Below are positions 54,206-64,000 of a stretch of 64,000 nt of DNA, in pieces. Source of the stretch: Leucocoprinus leucothites. Its lineage: Eukaryota > Basidiomycota > Agaricomycetes > Agaricales > Agaricaceae. Both the position numbers and the translations under genes were made by a program. Each line of letters begins with the position of its first letter. Positions within the stretch are counted from its first letter, which is position 1. The stretch spans positions 868,001 to 932,000 of the forward strand of contig JAACJO010000015.1 in NCBI GenBank assembly GCA_013368445.1. Reading direction: 5' to 3'. The notes beneath the pieces are model-generated. The model saw only the letters and a program-made list of their open reading frames with translations, searched no databases and was not told the origin of the DNA.

Positions 54206-56774
54206 ATGAATGAAAAGGAGGCAGAAACCCACGAAAGCTTCAACGAGTCCAAAGGCCTCGAATCTCTTCACAGTCCTCCAGGTGACATAGTGGTCTTTGA
54301 GGAATACCTGCACTATGCAGCCATACAACGCCATGCCGAGTCGCTCGCTCGCAAAGACTCTGGTAGCTCGAGGGAAAAGGATGGGGGGATGGTAGGGTGG
54401 TGCAACAAGCTATCCGAATACAAAGGTCCCAATGTCAACGTCGACCCTACCCAGAAATACCCACAAATTCCGTTGGCGCCAGAGGAAGAAGAACTTGCAG
54501 CTGCGTCCAGGTCAATGAGGCTGGCGTCGTGGACCTCAATCTTTTACTTGATAACGACGGATATTCTCGGCCCGTTCAACGCACCATTTGCGATCGCCTC
54601 AGTGGGTTGGGTACCTGGTGAGTACCTGTCCCCGGATCTTAGAATAGCATGCTGACCATGTGTATCAGGTATTCTACTGTACTTTTCCAGTGAGCGTTTT
54701 CCTCCATAAGTAGGTCGATTGGTTTTGACCCGCCCCACAGTGGCGCTCGTTGCCTGGTACACCAGTCTTATCCTCTGGCGTCTGTTCGTCCGACTGGACT
54801 CTCTGCGCTATCCGTTACGATCATATTCTGACATTGTAGAACGAATCTATGGAAAACGTGCTCGTCAAGCCACGGCGTTCTTGCAGACCCTGCAGCTGAT
54901 TGTCGTTGTATGTCGACTATTGAGAGTAGCTTAGTGCAGTAAGCTAATATTGCTCAAAAGGTCGGTGTCAATTGCCTCGCAAACGGACAGGCTTTCTCTC
55001 AAGTCACGAGTGGGAAGGTCCGCATAATTCGCAGCTTCAGTAGCCAAAACGCTAATGAGGATATCAGATCTGTTTCTCCGTTTGCATTGTGATCTGGACC
55101 CTGATTGGTATGGTCATCAGCCAAATTCGTTCATTGAAGGTAGTTTATCTTTGACTGTTACAACTCTGAACTCTAAGTGGATGCTCAGAACTATGGATGG
55201 GTAGCCAACTCTGCGGTTTGGTATGTTAATTTTCTTCCGTAGCTTGAGACCTTTGTGTTGATCCTGGACACCAGGATCAACATAGTTATTATTTGTGCAT
55301 CAATGGGTTTTGTCGTGCACAGTCCACCGAATTTCGAAGCCGCGCAAAAATCGTTGGGTGCGCCTCCGGGTCCTGTAATGACACAGGTTAGGACTAGCTT
55401 GCCCCTCTTTTCGCAAGTCACTGGAATCATGAATATGGTATGTCGATTCAACGATTATCGCTTGGAGCTGGAATCAGCCAATCATAATTCCTAAGGTATT
55501 CGCGTATGGAGGTGCAATGATATTCCCCGAAATGGTATGCGTGAACTCGATTGTATGGTCCCTGCGAGTGATGCCCGAAGTTGATATGCCCTGACATAGA
55601 TGGCTGAAATGCGGAGGCCTATGGATTTTTGGAAGGGGATGGTAATTTTCATACAGGTTATCGACGTTTCCTGAGCCGTTTGCTAACCTTCTTGTGCACA
55701 GACTCTCGCACAACTGCTTATATTTTTTCTCTATATACTTTATGGGTCATTCATCTATGTGAGCGCGTACCATATTTTGCCAATGCATTTAAGTAACAAC
55801 CAATCCCATTGCTAGGCATTTCAAGGCCAGTTTGCACTCCCGCTCGCATACCAGGGCGTTAGCAGATTTTCATGGCAGACAGTTGGCGAGCTTGTTGAAT
55901 CCCTTGGCGTTGAGATATAGCCTTCTCATGTTCATATTTAGGCAATGCTCTTGCACTCGTCACAGTAACGATTGCTACAGGCTTATATGGAAACATTGGA
56001 ACGAGTTGAGTTATTTCGCTCAAATCGACCTTTCAGCCGCTCATATTTTTTCTAGAAATGATCTATCGCGCTGTGGTGGAGGATTACTTCAGGGGCCCAC
56101 AGCTAATGTCGCGTAAAGGCTATTTCATTTGGTCTGGTACGTTTCCAGGAAAGAATCGACCTAGAATACAGTTGACTAACTCAGGATAGGCCTCGTCTTC
56201 TTGTATTGGTCCATTGGTGAGGATTGTTTCTAGTGATTTCCGTGTTGTGTCTTACTGGCCTCCCCCTTTTTTATTTTAATTTAAAGCCTTTGTTATTGGC
56301 TCTGCAATACCTCAGGTTCAAACTATTATTGGCCTCATCGCCTCGATCGCCATTATGCAGTTCACATATAGTTTCCCCCCTTTACTTCGTTTTGGCTACG
56401 ACGTGATCACCGATGCCATGGCTGGTGATTCTCCTTTCATCCCAGGGAAAGGCACATCTGGTAGAGTTGACGGCTGGCATCAGTGGTCGCGGTGGAAGCG
56501 GGTGAGTATGCGGTGCACCGTTCATGACTACTCCACTGACATTCAATCCCAAGGGTTTATTCGGCGGAAAGATTTACTTCAAACTTTTGAACCTCCTTCT
56601 CGGGTTGGCTGGACTCGCCATGGCGTGCTTAGGTATTGGTTCACTGTCATTCATGCGCCGCTTCCTCTGAATAATCGACACCGTACAGGAATGTGGGGCA
56701 CAGGTAAATCGATCAAGATGATTTTCGATACCGCTGGCTCCGCAACTTCATTTGGCTGCGTTTCACCTGTGTAA
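54206..56774 (+). CDS. Amino acid permease, AAAP (Aa_trans) family
   Basis: This is a gene of about ten exons. The N-terminal tail (MNEKEAETHESFNESKGLES, then L-S-E-Y-K-G-P-N-V-N-V-D-P-T-Q-K-Y-P) is followed by R-S-M-R-L-A-S-W-T-S-I-F-Y-L-I-T-T-D-I-L-G-P-F-N-A-P-F-A, the first helix of fungal AAAP permeases. Further conserved blocks: Y-S-D-I-V-E-R-I-Y-G-K, G-V-N-C-L-A-N-G-Q-A, M-G-F-V-V-H-S-P-P-N-F-E-A-A, G-A-M-I-F-P-E-M, A-E-M-R-R-P-M-D-F-W-K, S-W-Q-T-V-G-N-A-L-A-L, and L-A-C-L-G-M-W-G-T-G near the end. Eleven or so helices are expected. It probably imports neutral amino acids with protons at the plasma membrane (family knowledge). Some splice sites, such as the one near 55880, were chosen by frame continuity. 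Confidence 0.85.
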
Positions 56775-56999
56775 ATATCAAACTCGTATTTTTGGGTCAA
56801 TGGGTGCGATAAACAAAGGAGCAGCTAAAGTAGGCACAATAATTTAACGTAAAACACTATCAAAAAGTTTGTATACAATGTAAACCATCATGGCACTCGC
56901 CGAGAAAACCCATTAGGCACAGCTGACCTCCACAACTGAATCCGCTCCCGAACCTATCCATAGTGGAGAATGTCCACCGTCGTAATGCGGTGAACGAGG

Positions 57000-58987
57000 T
57001 TAGTCTGTCACAGAATGAGCGCACCGAACCAAGTCTAGGACAGATAAACGTACTTTCAAGCCAAGAATCCTTTCTTCATCCAGCAAAACACCATTGTAAC
57101 GATATCTCTCCTGGGATGAGCAGACACTATACGGCAAATTCGAGTACACGATTTCGGCAAAACAGCGATGGGAGTCATCTACTGCCTCGTCTTGCCTATT
57201 CATAGCCTTCATGCGGCGTTTGGGCCTAACCGAGCCATCCCAATCGTCCGAATCATCATCGGATAGGACATCCATCCAGTCATCGTCATCACCTTCGCTC
57301 ATAGACAGCCCCATTAGACTCCACTCTGCTTCTGGAATGCCTAACTCTTCCATAGTTTGTTCAAATGTTGCGACAGGTTGACCAACTGTAATTTGGGCTT
57401 TGTCGCCTTGAAGTCGCAGCTCCGTGAGTCTGTTCCTGGCTAGTCGAGTGCGCATTTTCGCTTCATGCTCTCGCCTCTCCATAGCTAGCACCCTCGTTAC
57501 ATCGTTCTGATTGAAATTAAGGAGTATGAGGGATACGCTTTCATTTTCAAATCCGATGTCTTGAATAATAATGCACCTCTGTCCAGAGGTCGTCGTGATC
57601 CAACGCATTGGAAACGCTTCAGCAGCAAACCAGCGGCAAATCGGCGGACCCCACTGGGAATATGGAATGGGTTGTGGATTTCTGTCATACGAGATCTGCG
57701 AAGAAAATCTGTCTAGGCACCGGACTAAAGAGCTGCGGTGGACGAAGAAGACAAATCCGTGCGTTTGATTGAGCTGGTGAAAAATCGCTCCCGCATCTTC
57801 ATTATAGCGGATGGTCACGTTGAATATAGCTATAGCTTGACCGGGGTCGGCGTGGAAGGGCTTCTGGCTATGACGGAAAGTTGACGTGGGATTGGGATCA
57901 GCGCGACAGGAAATATGTGCATAGCTTTTGTGTCCATTGAGTCTCGGCAGAGCAAGGGCGAAGAATGGTCTGGGTGATTCTGCGTCAGAAATTCCCGACG
58001 GGATCTTCCAAAATTCGAGACGTTCAGTATTCGTATTCGGGAGGAGAAAGATCTCGGTCGTGAGGAAGAGGAGACCAGAATAAGATTGATAGGGTGCCAT
58101 GAATCTCTTTGTATCGTTGAGGATCCGATCTCGGTAGTTTTTTTAGTTGTGAAAACTCACCATCCTCAGCTTTCCGGTCTTCCATTCATAAATGAAGACC
58201 TGGTCATTGGGTTTGGCAGCATTTTCGTAATACGCCAAAATCAACACCAAATTATCACCAACAATCTCAATTCCAACGGCAGGCCGTTCCCACTGCGTAG
58301 TCATCACGGGTATAACAGGCTGTTGAGCATCGGGATGAGGGAGTCCCGTCGACACTGAGTGTAACTGCAAGTGTATTTCATGCCTAACGAGGGATTCCAT
58401 AGGTAATCGTGCGCTTGATTCTGGAGTTTTGGCTTGACTAATATTATCCATCAGATTAACTGATTGACCAGTGAAAGAGGAAATACGCACGTCGTAATGA
58501 TGGCGAGGAGATCATGTTCATATACGCATAATCCCATATCAATGATCGTGTGTTCCGTATGAATGGCGTTCCATTCGACCTCCTGATTTGGTTCGCTCGG
58601 AAGGTATGCATAATGAAGCGCTTTCCGCGTCACATCCCCCAAGAGATAAATTCCTCCCGTTAAGTCATAGATACCAGACGTCGGGAACGGGACTCTGACG
58701 GTTTTGCTAAAGTTGACTGTGAGTTCTTCCCATCGGCTCTCCTTTGTCTTCAGCTTGGCCAGGCGGTCCTTTGCGGGTGAAATACAGTGCGGATTATCCG
58801 TTTGCATGGCAAAACTGCCATGTAAGGCATACTGTATCTCGACGGAGTTGGAGATAAGGTTGTGAAGGTAGTGACTGACGCATTGGCATGCCAGTAGCGA
58901 CGAGTGAGGGAGAAAAAGGAGAATTTGTGTTAGAATTTCAGGAGGCAAGTCGAGGAGGACGAGGGGCTCTGAGTCTTTTGAGATCAT
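57000..58987 (-). CDS. F-box protein with propeller-like C-terminal region
   Basis: It starts at 58987 (MISKDSEPLVLLDLPPEILT) with a canonical F-box: L-P-P-E-I-L-T-Q-I-L-L-F-L-P, then C-Q-C-V-S-H-Y-L-H-N-L-I. Unlike the other F-box proteins here it has no leucine repeats. Two introns (near 58150 and 58480) join three exons. The long C-terminal part reads as alternating beta-type blocks (G-L-L-F-L-T-T-E-I-F-L-L-P-N-T, I-A-I-F-N-V-T-I-R-Y) and may fold as a propeller (inference). Near the end it has an acidic stretch D-D-D-W-M-D-V-L-S-D-D-D-S-D-D. It is probably an SCF substrate adaptor with unknown substrate. Confidence 0.78.
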
Positions 58988-59222
58988 CGTTGACGTTGGT
59001 GCCTGGACTGAACATCATCACACATTGGCGCTGAGCGAGATCCAGAGGCACCACGTGATCAGTGCGTCATAGATAATTTGTGTAAGATTATATTATTTTC
59101 GTACCGAACCAACACAACATAATGGTTGACAAGAAGGAAAAAATGCTACTACAGTCAAGTCAACTTTCTGCACAGTCCAAAGCAGACATAACAAGAAAAA
59201 ACCAATAACTGAAAATACGACA

Positions 59223-62200
59223 TCAAGATGAAACAAGTGACTGCCCAGATGCGCAGCTCGAGCCAGAAACGCTACGATCTCCACCCAGCCCACCATCACC
59301 GTCCAGCAACCGCCGAATCTCCATAATGCAATCACCTAACCGCGCGTGTACCTCCTTCGCATTCTCAAGGAGAGGTTTGATATTCTCCGGGGTCATCGCA
59401 AGTTTCGGTCCTGAAAAGACAGGCTGCGGAGGCATGGAGCGTACAGACCCAAATTTCCCTGAACTCGATCTCCGCCTCTCTCGTTCCTGCCCTTGCTCCC
59501 CTCGTCCTCTCACTTTTGTACTCTCGACATTTTCATCGACGTTCGACAATCTCGGGGCCCGTGGTGTTACTTGTTGTTGTATCTGCATCTGGATCCGAGC
59601 CTTTTGCTTAGAAGGCGACTCTGCCCAAAGTGACAATTGCGATCCACTCGCTGATCTTCGGGGCGTAGTCGGTCGGCCAAGTTGGCTTGACGATGACGGT
59701 GCTTGATAATGCAGGTATGGTGACTTTCCCTTTCGCAGCTTCAGCGTACCCCCTCCCTCCTTCACACTCCCGGTTGGCACGCCCAATGCCATCGCAGCCA
59801 CATCCATATCCGAAGCTGAATCCATCCTGTCCCAGTCCTCCTCCAATGGACTCCCTGTGTTGACATGCTGCTGCTGATGACTTGAGTTGGTTACACCGGT
59901 GCTGGTACCGGGTCTTGAAGATACATCTGTATGATAGTTGTCACTCCCGTGTAACGATAAGTCTGTAGTCGAAGCTGACGGCGGAGCGTGTTTCCTTCCT
60001 ATTCGAAATATCGACGCGAGCGAGGGCCGACGGGGTGAAGGTTTTGTTGTAAAATGACCTCCGTACGGCGATGGTGATGGATCCCTCTGCTCTCTACCCC
60101 TTCCTCGTTCCTTCCCCGCTTTCGAAACCACCTCAGGTCCACTACTCGACCTAGGCTTCCTCCCCTGCTGCTGCTCTGAGTTTGTGGCTGGCGGTTGTGG
60201 AAGATTAGCATTATGCCCATGACCAGCGCTGGACCTCTCAAACGAAGTATCCGTACTAAGAGAAGCCGTCGAGAGCATCGCATGATTATGAATCACGGGT
60301 AACGGAGGCGATAGGTGATCCCTTGCTGCAGTCGACGACGAATCCGACACATTCCTCTTCAGCGCTCGCAACATATCCCTGATCCCAGTCATACCTACCA
60401 GCTTGCTCTTTCTCCTATTCTTCTTTTTCTCCGCTAACTCCGCACCCTGATCAGTATCCTCTACAGCTGACGATGGAAGAGTAATTGTACTGCTCATCGG
60501 ATCGCCCCACCTCCACTCCCTGTTCACCGGGACCCTCAAATCATCCATCGACGCAGTAATCACTTCTTCTGGAACAGAAGACGGGACACCATTACCGGCA
60601 GTAGGAGTCGAACCGTCGGCTGATAACACTGCCTCCGCATTATTCAACATCTCTCTCAATAGCACTAACTGTCGATGGCTGAGATCGTGACGACCGGTGG
60701 AAGCCCTCCAACTCGGAGGTGAAGCCGCCGACGCTGATATTGATGGCGCTGGCATTGAATTAGATGGAACGATCGCTGTCGGCGTAGACGGTCGTGATTT
60801 ATCTCCAGCCAACGTTATTGCTCTTTCCCTCCCTTCTTTTTCTCTCCACTCGCTCCCAGTCCAACGGGTGCAGACACGCTTGAACTTGGTACCCCTTCTC
60901 CGACATTACCAGGACCACTACCCAGAGCAGCCGACGTTCCATCCGCCAGATCAACCAGGAGCTCTGCACATTCCCACGAAATTCGATACTTGGAATTAAT
61001 CGTGTAAAACGCTGCCGCGAGTTCCTTGTACCTTGATCCCGACCCATTTCCTGGATTCGTATTTGATCGAGCACGTGTCTTCGGTTTAGTGAGATTGAAG
61101 AAACTAGGAGACACGGCGCGTTGCTGCTGTTGTGTGGACGAGGTTTGTTGTTGAGCGAGATGAGCCTGAGCATCGAGTTTATGTTGCATCCGTTGCACGA
61201 GGTCATGGTACATTTCTTGCTGCTTCTTGAGTTCTGTAAAGTTTTGACATCAATCGGTGGGGAAAAATAGCATAATAGAAACACATACGTTCAATATAAA
61301 CAGCAAAATCTCGAACCATTCCCAGATCCCTCTTCAGCCCCTGCTGCGCCTGACTGATTCTAGCAGGAATCTTCAGATCACTCTTCAAGTCGCTTAACGA
61401 ATTTCGCCTCGGGAACGCTTCAGCAGGTGATATGCCCAAAATACCATGCTTAGGACTAATAGTGGAACGGCCGAGAGACGCTGTACCATGAGGTGACGTT
61501 GTCGTTTTTGGCGTTCGAGGAGTTTTCGGGGAGAAGCGTTTCGGTGGAGAAGAACGGACTGTGGTTGGCCCGGGCGTTTTTGGTGTTTGTTTAGTGGAGC
61601 GAGGTGAAGATGACGCAGAGGATGAAGGGGAGGAGGAAAGTGTAGATGTCGAAGTACCAGCAGAGGCAGATGTAGGGGTGGTGGCAGGTGCAACAGATGA
61701 TGATGTCGTCGAAACGGGTGAGAGTAGCGAGTCAGTATTCGGACTGAGAGCAATCCCAGGACCACCGTCCGGACGCGGAGGGGAAGGCGGCTGTAGTTCT
61801 ATGGGCGGGAGAAGTGAGGGAACAGAAGACGAAACCGGAGTGTGCGGTGTGCGAGGTCGAGGAACGTGGAAATCAGACATGAGCGGAAGAGGTGGCAAGG
61901 ATGGAGATTCTGATGTTGACGGCAGAGGTGGTGGCGGTGATGTAGTCGGAGCTTCAGCTGATATTCGACTCATAGTCTCCATCAGCGACGCCCCGCTCTT
62001 GTTTCGTCGATGACGATTCACGAGACTCAGCCTCCTCATACTACCCATAAAACTCCGACTTCCTTCGTCCCTCTCCCTCTCCTTTTCCCTCTCAATATTT
62101 CTGACGTTCTCTTTGCTTTCCTTCTCCTTCACCACAGCTTTTGACTTGGGACGAACGCCGCCATTGCGTGACGTAGACGATTGTTTACGATCTCTGGTAG

Positions 62201-64000
62201 ACTCTGACTCATGATTATGCAGATCGTCTGTGTTGACTTCAGCAACCTTCTTCGGTCTCGTCGTCCCATATGACGCGTGTCGCTGCGTTGCTGGATGCAT
62301 TCCAGATGGCAACCGAGGCTGCGGCTGCATCGACATCGGTCTCTTCGACCCTGGGCCTGACTTATATTGGTGCAAATCGCTCAGCGACAACGATAAATCA
62401 CCACCGAAACCACCCTTCTCAGCAGCCGAACCACCAGAGGTGGTAGGGATAGACGTGCTCGGCATCAACCCTTTCCTGAGCTGGACGAACCCAAGGCTCT
62501 TCCGCTTAAGAAGCTTGTTTGGTGACTTTTGCGTTGAGAAGTTGTTGGTGTCATCGTCTTCATAATTGGAAGATGAAGCGTATATAGATCCTCGCATGCT
62601 TAGGTCGGTCATGCTTCCTGATCGACTACCGGTGTATGAGGTACGTGGGATGCTAGTACTCGTCTGGTTCTTGCCATGAGCGTTGCGTCCTCGAGAGTTT
62701 ACGGGACTTGTGGGTCGGAAGAACCAGCTAGAGGAGGGAGGGGGAAGAGCGTTGGTAGTGGATTGTTGTTGTTGGTTAGAGGGGAGGAGGGAAGAGAGGG
62801 AAGTTCGTGGACGCGGTACCGGTACGCCATCGGAATGATTGGTGGTATCTGAGAGTGTATTAGTATCGTGAAAGCTCAAGATTGAATAGATCCAGCGAGA
62901 AAATGAGAACGTGTTGAAGAATTGTGATTTACAGGATTTAACAAGACAACATGAACCGGAACAGGCTTAAAACCACCGGAGGAGACGTGACCACCCACCT
63001 TTACCTTTCTCCTCCTTCGCCGGCGCATCCGATGGTGTCGAGCTCCCTTTCTTTCTTCTCACGTTCCATCGCTTGACGCTCCCAATTCTACTCAATAAAG
63101 CACCACCAGTACTCGTCGATTGAGAGGGCGTGGGAGGAACACTCGCACTAATCGGATCCGGTGTAGGTGGCGGCGATGGTGTCCGGCGCTCGTCAAGCTC
63201 ATCCAAGCGCTGATGATCGGCATCGGTATCAGAGAGCGGATAGTGGTGGTGGTGGCTCATATCGACTAATTCCATAACACCCTGGGGTTGTGGACGACTC
63301 TTTTTCCGTAGCCGACGTCGTTCCCGGTGTAGAGGTGGACTAGGAGGGAAATACTTGAGAGCATTGCTCGCCGATGCCGCATTGCGGGAAAGAGAGGGCC
63401 GAAGCGGTGCAGTGGAGCGAAGAGATGTGGTCTCTGCTATAGATGATCCCGGAACAGAAAATACGGAGGCCGTGGGTGAGCGTGGAAATGGTGTGGTGAG
63501 ATGGGTATTGGTGCTGGTAGATGCGCTGGCAGTAACAGGGGTGAGGGTAAAGGGGATAGTAGGAACTGGAGGCGGTGGTGTGTGTGATTGAGGGGCGCGT
63601 CGAGAGCGTGCTGTGACAGTCCGGTCATCCTCTGCACCGATTCCGCCAAAGTCGGCTTCGTCATCATCATCAGAGCTATCAGGGTGATTCCCTGGAGAAA
63701 GCGATGAACGATGGGCAGAATGTCGCACTGGCGTACGCCGTGACTTTCCTGGTGTAGAGGATTTTGTGGGTTTGGCTGGAGAACTGTTGAAGTCAAATTC
63801 ATCATCCCAGCTCTCGTGTTCTTCCTCTTCACCCTCCCGAAGGGGTTTATGGTGCCGAACGGGTACGCCTGCGCGTAGTTTGCCGCCGATACTGTGTCTT
63901 GAAGGAGTGTTATTGGAGCGAGAAGACCGCCGGGCTGGCGAGTCTGTCTTGTCGAGAAAGTCATCGTCCCAGTTTTCTGTCGTTGGCTCAATTGAGAATG
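59223..64000 (-). CDS. Byr4/Bfa1-like protein, N-terminus beyond window
   Basis: The gene enters from the right edge. At the edge it reads F-S-I-E-P-T-T-E-N-W-D-D-D-F, followed about 60 residues later by E-S-W-D-D-E-F-D-F. This W-D-D-x-F repeat is typical of the Byr4/Bfa1 regulators of the septation/mitotic-exit GTPase (family knowledge, from memory). A long Ser/Pro-rich region follows. An intron lies at 62849-62998. The C-terminal block has a coiled coil (RDFAVYIEQLKKQQEMYHDL across an intron near 61260) and the strongly conserved F-Y-T-I-N-S-K-Y-R-I-S-W-E-C-A-E-L-L-V-D-L. Another intron must lie within about 60765-60900, as the frame changes there; I could not place it exactly. The end is at 59223. 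Its expected role is in the GTPase-activating complex that inhibits septation signalling at the spindle pole. Confidence 0.68.

Noticed and set aside
61561..62013. 150-codon plus-strand frame rich in Gly/Glu/Asp
   Set aside because: Antisense of the Ser/Pro-rich region of the Byr4-like gene; composition explained by that gene.
1..64000. CRISPR array, phage or bacterial operon
   Set aside because: No regularly spaced repeats with unique spacers; gene structure with spliceosomal introns throughout is fungal.

Overview
The window is from a mushroom-forming basidiomycete (Agaricomycete, probably Agaricales). The reasons are genes split by many 45-75 nt GT...AG introns, F-box proteins with the conserved C-S-x-W-R...W-x-x-P-x-L-W core, a DUF6534-type membrane protein, a beta-trefoil lectin-like protein, a CBM1-GH62 secreted enzyme, a sesquiterpene-type synthase and decayed NACHT and Tc1/pogo elements. 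No rRNA, convincing tRNA, CRISPR or plasmid feature is visible. All gene models were spliced by eye.

Layout. 0-7 kb: a PARP catalytic domain fused to a UBE2Q-like E2 domain, an ankyrin protein and a multi-pass membrane protein. 7-10.6 kb: two related small disordered proteins around an F-box gene. 10.6-17.4 kb: a transposon-rich stretch with a decayed inverted-repeat element, a beta-trefoil protein gene, a pogo-like deletion derivative, a minisatellite and a Tc1-type element with 215-bp inverted ends and a broken DD34E transposase. 18.5-23.1 kb: a glutathione transferase, a third disordered protein with VPTQT repeats, and a type I membrane protein that may be Psg1-like. 24.2-29.3 kb: two F-box genes and a DUF6534-type membrane protein. 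32.2-37.2 kb: a quinate/sugar MFS transporter and a secreted protein with a CBM19-like C-terminus.

38-43.2 kb: a terpene synthase and a pogo-type element lie between two direct copies of a small secreted cysteine-rich protein gene, one intact and one stopped at the predicted signal-peptide junction. 43.4-46.8 kb: a TatD-like hydrolase and an F-box gene start 64 bp apart on opposite strands. 46.2-54.1 kb: a diverged 1.8-kb direct duplication, including a dead F-box fragment, encloses a CBM1-GH62 arabinofuranosidase, a NACHT relic and an orphan four-exon gene. 54.2-64 kb: an amino acid permease, an F-box/propeller-like protein and the C-terminal part of a large Byr4/Bfa1-like protein that runs off the right edge.

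The genes do not form one pathway. Housekeeping-type genes (PARP-E2, TatD, Byr4-like, transporters) are mixed with accessory ones (secreted effector-like protein, lectin-like protein, terpene synthase, GH62, F-box family). The accessory parts carry the duplications and mobile elements. The most unusual signals are the defensin-like cysteine spacing of the duplicated secreted protein, the local family of low-complexity proteins with basic tails, the PARP-E2 fusion, and the recurring pattern of accessory genes sandwiched between direct duplications.
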